Source of the DNA: Streptomyces niger
GTDB lineage: Bacteria > Actinomycetota > Actinomycetes > Streptomycetales > Streptomycetaceae
NCBI RefSeq assembly: GCF_000718305.1
Contig: NZ_JOFQ01000001.1
Span: 496,001 to 560,000, forward strand
DNA: 64,000 bases
Reading direction: 5' to 3'
Part shown: positions 57,809 to 64,000 of the stretch, one piece after another
Numbering within the stretch: the first letter of the stretch is position 1
Layout of the letters: every line of letters starts with the position of its first letter
The notes under the pieces: model-generated
What the model saw: the letters and a program-made list of their open reading frames with translations, nothing else
What the model was told of the DNA's origin: nothing
Databases searched by the model: none
Made by a program: the position numbers and the translations under genes

Positions 57809-58863
57809 GCTCCACCTCGCCAGGCCGGTGCTTGACGGTGCATCAGCTCGCCGCGGAGGCGGTGCGCGACGGCGAGCGGCGGGATGAGGACGCTGGTGGA
57901 CAGCATCGTGGTGATCTCGTCGCGGGTGCGCGGGCCCGGCGCGATGCGGGCCCAGGCGAACTCGGCGGTGCCCAGCGCCCAGAGCGCGGCGGCCGACGTG
58001 GCGGCGCGCGGGCGGCGGGCCAGTGCGAGGGCCGCCGCGGCGGCGCCGGCGGCGGTGATGACGGCGTGCCGGGCGAGCCGGCCGCGCGGCGCCTCGGCCC
58101 GCTGCCACCAGTCGCCGCCGTGCAGCCGCCGCATCAGGGCGTCGTCGGCGTTGCCGCGCTGGACGCGTACGGACACCCAGCGGTCGGCGGGGCGTACCGG
58201 GTGGTGGGTGACGCGGTGGCCGCGGCGTAGTGCCCAGCCGGCGTCCATGACGCGCAGCGCCAGGTCGGCGTCCTCGCGGAAGGCGCGCGGGAAGCGCTCG
58301 TCGAAGCCGCCGACGTCGCGGAGGGCCGCGCTGCGGTAGGCCATGTCGGCGGTCGCCCAGGCGGCGCCCTCCAGGCCCGCGGTGCCGCGTTCCCAGTCGG
58401 TGGGGCGGCGTCCGCTGTCGAGCGGTACGTGGAGGCGGCCCTGGACGCCACCGGTGCGGACGTCGGTGGCTTCGAGGTCGGCGGTGAGCCGGCGGCTCCA
58501 GTCGGACGTGACCTGTACGTCGTCGTCGAGGAAGACGATCCAGGGGGTGCTGACGGCGGCCAGGCCGGCGTTCCGGGCGGCGGCGGGGCCGCGCCCGCCG
58601 GTGGCCGTCGTACGGACGCGGTCCCGCAGCAGGCCCGCGGCCTCCAGGGGCAGCGGTGCGCCGGGCTCGGGGCGGTCGTCGACCAGCACGACCTGGTCGG
58701 GCCATGGTCGGCCGGCGTCGGCGAGGGCCCGCAGGCAGTCCGCCAGGCAGGGCCTGCCGAGGGTGGGGATCACCACGGCGTACGCGATCTCGCCCTCGGC
58801 GGGGCGTCGGGCGGGGTCGACGGTGCGGGTCGCGGTGGCGGCCGGGGGGTCCGGAGGTGTCAT
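57805..58863 (-). CDS. GT2-family glycosyltransferase with C-terminal hydrophobic region
   Basis: A 352-residue GT-A enzyme: 'YAVVIPTLGRPCLADCLRALADAG', 'GRGPAAARNAGLAAVSTPWIVFLDDDVQVTSDW' with the DDD metal site, and 'FPRAFREDADLALRVMDAGWALRRG' with the ED acceptor motif. The C-terminal about 90 residues include 'AVITAAGAAAAALALARR' and 'LSTSVLIPPLAVAHRL', possible membrane-associating helices. It therefore may work at the membrane on a lipid-linked acceptor. It overlaps the carbamoyltransferase stop by ATGA. Confidence 0.9.
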   Translation of the reverse strand: MTPPDPPAATATRTVDPARRPAEGEIAYAVVIPTLGRPCLADCLRALADAGRPWPDQVVLVDDRPEPGAPLPLEAAGLLRDRVRTTATGGRGPAAARNAGLAAVSTPWIVFLDDDVQVTSDWSRRLTADLEATDVRTGGVQGRLHVPLDSGRRPTDWERGTAGLEGAAWATADMAYRSAALRDVGGFDERFPRAFREDADLALRVMDAGWALRRGHRVTHHPVRPADRWVSVRVQRGNADDALMRRLHGGDWWQRAEAPRGRLARHAVITAAGAAAAALALARRPRAATSAAALWALGTAEFAWARIAPGPRTRDEITTMLSTSVLIPPLAVAHRLRGELMHRQAPAWRGGA

Positions 58864-60503
58864 GCGAACGCCCTCCCCCGGCGGACCGCGAACGGCCCGA
58901 TGGCCAGCAGGTCGATGGGGGCGCTGCCGAAGCACTCCAGCGCTTCGCGGGGGCTGTCGACCATGGGGCGGCCTGCGGTGTTGAGGCTGGTGTTGACCAC
59001 GACCGGGATGCCGGTGCGCCGGTCGAACGCCGTGAGCATGCGGGCGACCAGCGGTTCGGTGGTCTCCTCGACGGTCTGTACGCGGGCGGTGCCGTCGACG
59101 TGCACCACGGCGGGGATCTTCGTCCGCCACGGCTCGCGCACGTGGTGCACGAAGAGCATGTACGGGCTGGGCAGCGGCCCGCCCTCGAACAGCTCGGCCG
59201 CCCGCTCTGCCAGCACCATCGGCGCGACGGGCCGGAACTCCTCGCGGCCCTTCACGGCGTTGAGGCGTTCCAGGTTGTCCGGGTGGCCGGGGTGGGCCAG
59301 CAAGGAGCGGTGGCCGAGCGCCCGCGGGCCGAACTCGCTGCGGCCCTGGTACCAGGCGACGATGCCGTTGCCGGCCAGCGTCTCGGCGACCGTCTCGGCG
59401 ATGTCCTCGGGCTCCTCGTACGGGACGGCGGCCTCTTCGAGGACGGCCCGCAGCGCCTCGTCGGACCAGCCGCGGCCGAGCGCGGCGGTCGGCATCGGGG
59501 AGACGGGGGCGGCCTCCTGCTCCTGGGCGACGTGCAGCGCGGCACCCAGCGCGGTGCCGGCGTCGCCGGCCGCCGGCTGGACGAAGATGTCCTCGTACGG
59601 GCCTTCGCGGTACAGGCGGGTGTTGGCCACGCAGTTGAGCGCGACGCCGCCGGCCATGGCCAGGGTGCGCCGGCCGGTCTTCTCGTGCAGCCAGCGGCCG
59701 AGGTCGAGCGTCATGTCCTCCAGGCAGAGCTGGGCGCTGGCGGCGAGGTCGGCGTGGTCGCCGGTGATCCGGCGGCCGGGGAGCCGGCGCGCCACCATCC
59801 GTTCCCAGGGCACGTGGTGCGCGACGTAGCCGCCGGTGCCGTCGGCGTGGACGTACTCGCGCAGCTGCTCGCGGAAGCGTGGCGTGCCGTAGGAGGCGAG
59901 CGCCATGACCTTGTACTCGTCGCTGCTGCGCAGGAAGCCGAGGTGGTCGGTGAGCTCTTCGTAGAACAGGCCGAGGGAGTGCGGGAGTTCCTGGGCCGCG
60001 AGGACCTTGAGCTCGCCGCCCGCGTAGACGCCCGCGAGGTGCGAGGCGCACTCGCCGCGGCCGTCGAGGACGAGGACGGCGCTGTCGTCGTGCGGGGAGG
60101 CGAGCCCGGCGGAGGCGCCGTGGGCGACGTGGTGGGCGACGAAGCGGACGCGCTCGGGTTTCAGGCCCGGGAGCGCCTCGGCGAGGAATTCCGGTGCCCG
60201 ACGGGCGTACTCCTGGCGCAGGTGGTCCCAGGGGTCGTCCAGGCTCATCGCCTCGGCGGGGCGGGCGAGTTCGGGGTCGTAGGAGTAGGCGACCGCGTCG
60301 AGGTCGGCCGGGGTGAGGCCGGCCTGTTCCAGGCACCAGCGGGCGGCGAGTTCGGGGAGTTCCCAGGCGGCGAAAGGCACCGGGCGCTTGCCGTGCTTAC
60401 GGCGACTGAACCGTTCCTCCTCCGCGGCGGCGACGGTCACGCCGTCGATGACGAGAGCGGCTGCGGGGTCGTGGAAGAGAGCGTTGACACCAAGGACGCG
60501 CAT
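58860..60503 (-). CDS. NodU/CmcH-family O-carbamoyltransferase
   Basis: A 547-residue protein with the full two-domain form: N-terminal Kae1-like 'MRVLGVNALFHDPAAALVIDG', metal-binding 'VAHHVAHGASAG', 'VLDGRGE', 'GGVALNCVANTRL' (nucleotide site), and C-terminal YrdC-like region 'GRSEFGPRALGHRSLLA', 'NAVKGREEFRPVAPMVL', 'VVNTSLNTAGRPMVDSPREAL'. It carbamoylates a hydroxyl of a sugar or natural product using carbamoyl phosphate and ATP. In this operon the acceptor is probably a sugar of the glycan. Confidence 0.94.
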   Translation of the reverse strand: MRVLGVNALFHDPAAALVIDGVTVAAAEEERFSRRKHGKRPVPFAAWELPELAARWCLEQAGLTPADLDAVAYSYDPELARPAEAMSLDDPWDHLRQEYARRAPEFLAEALPGLKPERVRFVAHHVAHGASAGLASPHDDSAVLVLDGRGECASHLAGVYAGGELKVLAAQELPHSLGLFYEELTDHLGFLRSSDEYKVMALASYGTPRFREQLREYVHADGTGGYVAHHVPWERMVARRLPGRRITGDHADLAASAQLCLEDMTLDLGRWLHEKTGRRTLAMAGGVALNCVANTRLYREGPYEDIFVQPAAGDAGTALGAALHVAQEQEAAPVSPMPTAALGRGWSDEALRAVLEEAAVPYEEPEDIAETVAETLAGNGIVAWYQGRSEFGPRALGHRSLLAHPGHPDNLERLNAVKGREEFRPVAPMVLAERAAELFEGGPLPSPYMLFVHHVREPWRTKIPAVVHVDGTARVQTVEETTEPLVARMLTAFDRRTGIPVVVNTSLNTAGRPMVDSPREALECFGSAPIDLLAIGPFAVRRGRAFA

Positions 60504-60514
60504 GGAGTGATCCC

Positions 60515-61558
60515 TCAGGGGTGGGGGGCTTCGTCGGGCGGGGCGGCGTGGGCGGCGGCCGCAGGCGGTTGCGCGGAGAGCCGTTCACGGGGGTCACGGC
60601 TCGCGAAGTAGCCGATGGTGCGCTTGATCCCTTCCTCCCACGCCACCTTGGGCTCCCAGCCGAACATCTCGCGGGCCAGCGTGGTGTCGGGCCGCCGTCG
60701 TTCGGGGTCGTCAGCGGGCCGCTCGACGTAGCGCAGTTCCGACTTGGAGCCGGTCAGCGCGATGATGCGGTGCGCGATCTCGGCGACGGGGGTCTCCTCG
60801 CCGCCGCCGATGTTGACCGGCCGTACCGCGCGGCTCGCGGCCACCAGCAGGATGCCGTCGACCGTGTCGTCGACGTAGCACAGCGAGCGGGTCTGCTCGC
60901 CGTTGCCGGCGACGGTCAGCGGCTCGCCCGCCAGCGCCTGGCAGATGAACGTGGGGACCGCCCGGCCGTCGTGCGCGCGCATCCGGGGTCCGTAGGTGTT
61001 GAACATCCGCACGATGCCGGCGTTGCTGCCCTTGGCGCCCACGTGGGCGGTGACCAGCGCTTCGGAGAACCGCTTGGACTCGTCGTACACGCTGCGGGGG
61101 CCGACCGGGTTGACGTTGCCCCAGTAGTCCTCGCGCTGCGGGTGTTCGAGCGGGTCGCCGTAGACCTCGGAGGTGGAGGCGAGGACGAGGCGTGCGCTGT
61201 CGCGGTGCGCGATGGCCAGCGCGTTCCGCGTGCCGAGGCTGCCGACGTCCAGCGTCTCCAGCGGCATCCGGAGGTAGTCGACGGGGGAGGCGGGGCACGC
61301 GAAGTGCAGGACGAGGTCGTAGGGGCCGCGGAGTTCCTCGATGCACTGCGGCAGGCAGACGTCGCGGTCCAGGAAGCGGAAGCCGGGGCGGCCGAGCAGG
61401 TGCTCGATGTTCTCCATGGACCCCGAGCAGAGGTTGTCCACGCAGTCGACCTCGACGTCGCTCTCCAGCAGGCGTTCACAGAGGTGGGAACCGAGGAAGC
61501 CGGCGCCTCCGGTCACGAGCGCGCGGCGCCATGCGGGCCGCAAGGGCAGGGCTGTCAC
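60515..61558 (-). CDS. NAD-dependent sugar epimerase/dehydratase, UDP-glucuronate decarboxylase-like
   Basis: A 347-residue extended SDR with 'ALVTGGAGFLGSHLCERLLE' (NAD site), 'LVLHFACPASPVDYLRMPLETLDVGSLGT', 'ASTSEVYGDPLEHPQREDYWGNVNPVGPRSVYDESKR' (catalytic Tyr-x3-Lys) and 'RSLCYVDDTVDGI'. These blocks match UDP-xylose synthases closely. It probably makes UDP-xylose, a pentose donor for one of the glycosyltransferases; a 4-keto product or epimerase activity is possible. GTG 61558 follows AAGGAGG. It is the first gene of the operon. Confidence 0.88.
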   Translation of the reverse strand: MTALPLRPAWRRALVTGGAGFLGSHLCERLLESDVEVDCVDNLCSGSMENIEHLLGRPGFRFLDRDVCLPQCIEELRGPYDLVLHFACPASPVDYLRMPLETLDVGSLGTRNALAIAHRDSARLVLASTSEVYGDPLEHPQREDYWGNVNPVGPRSVYDESKRFSEALVTAHVGAKGSNAGIVRMFNTYGPRMRAHDGRAVPTFICQALAGEPLTVAGNGEQTRSLCYVDDTVDGILLVAASRAVRPVNIGGGEETPVAEIAHRIIALTGSKSELRYVERPADDPERRRPDTTLAREMFGWEPKVAWEEGIKRTIGYFASRDPRERLSAQPPAAAAHAAPPDEAPHP

Positions 61559-61598
61559 CCGTCGTCCTCCTTTTTGTGCGGCAGAGTCTGGGCAGCAC

Positions 61599-61614
61599 GG
61601 ACACCTAGGTGTCC
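61599..61614. promoter_or_regulatory. Perfect 16-bp palindrome in the glycan operon promoter region
   Basis: GGACACCTAGGTGTCC is a perfect, ungapped palindrome 41 bp upstream of the first operon gene and 94 bp upstream of the divergent pyruvyl transferase-like gene. It is the only strong symmetrical site in the 149-bp gap, so it is a good candidate operator for both directions. The regulator is not in the window. Confidence 0.6.
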
Positions 61615-61707
61615 CCTTTCGATGCTTTTACACATCTTCGTACTGTTCTACCGGCGACTGACCGGGTACGCCTCCCGAGTGCGCACCGAGCGAAGGAGCA
61701 AACTCCC

Positions 61708-62637
61708 ATGCACCACCCGCTTCGAGCCCTCACCGACGATCTGCTGGCCCGCCCCGGAGGACCCGGGCGGACGCTGCTGACCGGGTGGTTCAGCTTCGAC
61801 GACGGCGAGGTCACGGTCGGTGACGCATTGGCCCAGCGTCGGGTGTCCGAAGCGCTCACGGCCTGCGGCATCGCCCACGACACCGCCTGGAGCAGGGGTT
61901 TCGCGCCGGCCCTGATGCCGCTGGACGCCGCCGACCCCGCCGCGTACGGGCACGTCCTGTTCGCCTGCGGGCCGGCGCACGGCGAACAAGTACGGCGGCT
62001 GCACCGGCAGTTCGCCGGCTGCCGGCGGCTCGCCGTCGGCGTGAGCGTCATCGACCCCGGCGACCCCGCCGTGACCGGCTTCGACCGGGTCTTCGCGCGG
62101 GACGAGCCCGCCGCGGCACCTGCCGTCGACCTGGCCGCCGCGGCACCGCTGCACGCGATGCCACCCGTCGTAGGAGTGGTGCTGACGTACGGGCAGGGCG
62201 AGTACGGCGAGCGGCGCCGGCACGACACGGTCGGCGGGCGGCTGACCGAGTGGCTCACCGGACTGGACTGCGCACGGGTGACCGCCGACACCCGGCTGGC
62301 GATCGACGACTGGCGGCACTGCGCCACCCCGGAGCAGTTCATGGGGCTCGCCGCCCGGCTGGACGCCGTGATCACCAACCGGCTGCACGGCATGGTGCTG
62401 GCGCTGCGGACCGGGACGCCCGCCCTGGTCGTCGACCCCGTACTGGGCGGCGCGAAGGTGACGGCCCAGGCGCGGGCGCTGCGCTGGCCCGCGGTCCTCC
62501 CCGCTGACGACGTCACCCCGAAGGCCCTGGACCGCTGGTGGGAGTGGTGCCTCTCCCCCGCGGGCCGCGCGGCGGCCGGCCGGCGGGCCCGACTCATGGC
62601 GCGGTCCCGCCCGCTCCCCGCCGACGGGGGACGGTGA
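61708..62637 (+). CDS. Polysaccharide pyruvyl transferase family protein
   Basis: A 309-residue protein. The C-terminal 'LDAVITNRLHGMVLALRTGTPALVVDPVLGGAKVTAQARAL' is the signature of the family (NRLHG and the nucleotide-binding loop), which transfers a ketal pyruvate from PEP onto sugars or acts as a glycosyltransferase-like enzyme. The N-terminal domain ('LLTGWFSFDDGEVTVGDALAQRRVSEAL') is GT-B-like but diverged. ATG 61708 follows AAGGAG. Divergence from the glycan operon across one palindrome suggests co-regulation and a role in decorating the same polymer. Confidence 0.85.
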   Translation: MHHPLRALTDDLLARPGGPGRTLLTGWFSFDDGEVTVGDALAQRRVSEALTACGIAHDTAWSRGFAPALMPLDAADPAAYGHVLFACGPAHGEQVRRLHRQFAGCRRLAVGVSVIDPGDPAVTGFDRVFARDEPAAAPAVDLAAAAPLHAMPPVVGVVLTYGQGEYGERRRHDTVGGRLTEWLTGLDCARVTADTRLAIDDWRHCATPEQFMGLAARLDAVITNRLHGMVLALRTGTPALVVDPVLGGAKVTAQARALRWPAVLPADDVTPKALDRWWEWCLSPAGRAAAGRRARLMARSRPLPADGGR

Positions 62638-62763
62638 CACCAGCGGGGCCTGCGAAGGGTCGCGCGAGACGGTGCCGGGCCGCGCGCCCCACCGCGGAAG
62701 ATTACGTTCCGCGATTCCGGTAACCCGAGGAACAGGAACAGTCCACGTATACGAGGAGGAATC

Positions 62764-62883
62764 GTGCTCAGCGCCATCGCCGACGTACTGCGGGCCATCG
62801 GCGGCGCCATCGCCACCGTGGTGACGCTTCCCTTCCGCGCGCTCGCCCGGCTCTTCGGCGGCGCCTCGCGAGGCGCCCACTGA
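62764..62883 (+). CDS. 39-residue small amphipathic protein
   Basis: A GTG at 62764 is preceded by an excellent AGGAGG ribosome site. The product 'MLSAIADVLRAIGGAIATVV' continues with TLPFRALARLFGGASRGAH: a hydrophobic first half and a Phe/Arg-rich amphipathic second half, suggesting a membrane-associated peptide. I believe similar short LPFRALARLFGG-type peptides occur in other Streptomyces, but cannot confirm. It lies 34 bp before the endonuclease gene and is probably co-transcribed. Function unknown. Confidence 0.6.
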   Translation: MLSAIADVLRAIGGAIATVVTLPFRALARLFGGASRGAH

Positions 62884-62917
62884 TCCCCGCGCACCGACCC
62901 GCACGAGGAGTACAGGT

Positions 62918-63568
62918 ATGACGGCGGAGCAGCGGAAGATCGCGCAGGCCCTGCTGACGACACACGGGCAGACGTACGCCGCGGAAGCGGGCATCAAGCT
63001 CCGCGACACCCCGCAGCCTCTGTACCAGCTGCTCGTGCTGTCCTGCCTGCTCAGCGCCCGCATCCGGGCCTCGGTGGCCGTCGCGGCGGCCCGCGAGCTG
63101 TTCGAGGCCGGCATGAAGGACGCCCGCAGGATGCGGGACGCGACCTGGCAGCAGCGGGTGGACGCCCTGGGCCGGGGCAGCTACCGCCGCTACGACGAGC
63201 GCACCGCCACGCAGCTGGGGGACGGCGCGCAGCTGCTGCTGGACGACCACGACGGAGACCTGCGGAAGCTCCGCGACGAGGCCGGCGGTGACACCGGCCG
63301 GCTGCGGGAGCTGCTGCAGAAGGTGCCGGGGCTCGGCCCGGCCGGCGCGGACATCTTCCTGCGCGAGGCCCAGGCCGTGTGGCCGGACCTCACCCCCTAC
63401 ATCGACGGCAAGGCCGTGCAGGGCGCGGAGCGGCTGGGCCTGCCGAAGGACGCCGACGCGCTGGCGCGCCTGGTGCCCGCCGACGACACCGCCGCCTTCG
63501 CCGCCGCCCTGGTGCGCGCCGCGCTGGAGAAGGACGTGGTGGAGGACGTGACGGCCGAGACCTCCTGA
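62918..63568 (+). CDS. Endonuclease III-like HhH-GPD DNA glycosylase family protein
   Basis: A 216-residue helical protein with the helix-hairpin-helix 'LLQKVPGLGPAGADIFLREAQ' and an acidic residue in 'WPDLTPYIDGKAVQGAERLGL', the position of the conserved glycosylase Asp. 'LVLSCLLSARIRASVAVAAARELF' matches the early helices. There is no C-terminal 4Fe-4S Cys cluster, and the Lys of bifunctional Nth enzymes is not evident, so activity may be monofunctional or lost. ATG 62918 follows GAGGAG. Confidence 0.8.
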   Translation: MTAEQRKIAQALLTTHGQTYAAEAGIKLRDTPQPLYQLLVLSCLLSARIRASVAVAAARELFEAGMKDARRMRDATWQQRVDALGRGSYRRYDERTATQLGDGAQLLLDDHDGDLRKLRDEAGGDTGRLRELLQKVPGLGPAGADIFLREAQAVWPDLTPYIDGKAVQGAERLGLPKDADALARLVPADDTAAFAAALVRAALEKDVVEDVTAETS

Positions 63569-63600
63569 GCCCGGCAGCCGCGCCGCCGGGCTCACGGCGA

Positions 63601-63632
63601 AGGGGCCGGGACTCGTACGAGTCCCGGCCCCT
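63601..63632. terminator. Bidirectional terminator (32-bp perfect palindrome)
   Basis: A 32-bp perfectly self-complementary stretch (arms of 16 bp, centre GTAC at 63615-63618) between the convergent glycosylase and MFS genes. It would form a long stem in RNA from either strand. Confidence 0.85.
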
Positions 63633-63655
63633 GCCGGCTTTCCGGAGTACGTCCG

Positions 63656-64000
63656 TCAGGCGGCGGTGCCGTAGGCGGCCGCGGTCGCCGGGGCCCGTAC
63701 GGTGTTCTTGCGGGTGTGCAGCAGCGCGCCCACGCCGGTCACGGCAGCGATGATCACGCCGCCGAGCACCAGCGCGCCGCGCGCGCCGGCCCACTCCATC
63801 AGCAGGCCCAGCAGCGGCGGGGCGACCAGGCCCCAGCCGGTGCTCAGGCTCCGCCAGACGCCGAGGACGCGGCCGCGCATGTGCGCCGGCGGGTCGGTCT
63901 GCAGCACGGTGGTGCCCGCGGTGTCGGACACCGACTCCACCACCGACATCGGCAGCACGAGCACCAGCAGGAAGATCAGCGAAGGCGACAGGCCCGCGAC
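63656..64000 (-). CDS. MFS transporter, C-terminal part (5' end outside window)
   Basis: The minus-strand frame is open through the right edge. About 115 C-terminal residues contain hydrophobic helices ('SLIFLLVLVLPMSVVESVSD', 'VAPPLLGLLMEWAGARGALVLGGVIIAAVTGVGALLHT') and the mid-loop 'TVLQTDPPAHMRGRVLGVWRSLSTGWG', which resembles the DPxHMRGRVLG loop of MFS exporters of the enterobactin-exporter/tetracycline type. The substrate is unknown. The frame continues past base 64000. Confidence 0.8.
   Translation of the reverse strand, partial: VAGLSPSLIFLLVLVLPMSVVESVSDTAGTTVLQTDPPAHMRGRVLGVWRSLSTGWGLVAPPLLGLLMEWAGARGALVLGGVIIAAVTGVGALLHTRKNTVRAPATAAAYGTAA

Overview
The window looks like chromosomal DNA of a Streptomyces-type actinomycete. 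Base composition is very GC-rich with strong G/C at third codon positions, GTG starts are common, and many genes in a row overlap by four bases (ATGA or GTGA). It carries a chaplin gene, a Pls/PosA-type synthetase end, a CYP105-like P450 with a 3Fe-4S ferredoxin, and an intergenic palindromic repeat of a kind I recall from Streptomyces. I saw no rRNA, tRNA, CRISPR array, transposase or prophage.

Layout. 1-1928 is the 3' end of a Pls/PosA-type single-module peptide synthetase. 2055-6512 holds a serine beta-lactamase-like hydrolase, a GntR regulator, a carbon-nitrogen hydrolase and an APC permease. 6537-9842 has a decayed acetyltransferase, a hypothetical protein and a drug exporter with unusual C-terminal beta domains under a TetR gene (9989-10624). 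10849-13159 holds an Sfp-type phosphopantetheinyl transferase coupled to a metallophosphoesterase, and a DoxX protein. 13244-17869 has P450 and ferredoxin, MarR, a nonapeptide-repeat protein with an RDD partner, a DUF1269 protein and a small hypothetical protein.

18257-43340 is dominated by carbon catabolism: an orphan MFS transporter; an amino-sugar cluster (sugar porter, GntR/UTRA, ROK kinase, NanE) with two matching palindromes in the divergent promoter; a molybdenum hydroxylase (2Fe-2S, FAD and Mo subunits); L-rhamnose catabolism (rhaB, aldolase-dehydrogenase fusion, rhaI); Dps; an alpha/beta hydrolase; a short chaplin; GABA catabolism (gabD, gabT); and a fructan cluster (sugar porter, LacI, secreted GH32). 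Three decayed gene fragments lie among these. 43395-48673 holds a small membrane protein, a divergent MFS/AraC pair, a serine/threonine dehydratase, a zinc alcohol dehydrogenase and a DJ-1/PfpI protein.

The most striking block is 48794-61558 on the minus strand: twelve tightly packed genes that encode an ADP-heptose-type pathway (GmhA, fused HldE, GmhB), seven glycosyltransferases (three GT2, two GT9, two GT4-like), a NodU/CmcH carbamoyltransferase and a UDP-xylose-synthase-like enzyme. Across a short promoter region with a perfect 16-bp palindrome, a polysaccharide pyruvyl transferase-like gene reads the other way. Together they suggest a heptose-containing, possibly carbamoylated surface glycan or glycoconjugate in a Gram-positive cell. 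No HldD epimerase, flippase or polymerase is visible. The window ends with a 39-codon gene, an endonuclease III-like protein and the 3' end of an MFS transporter.
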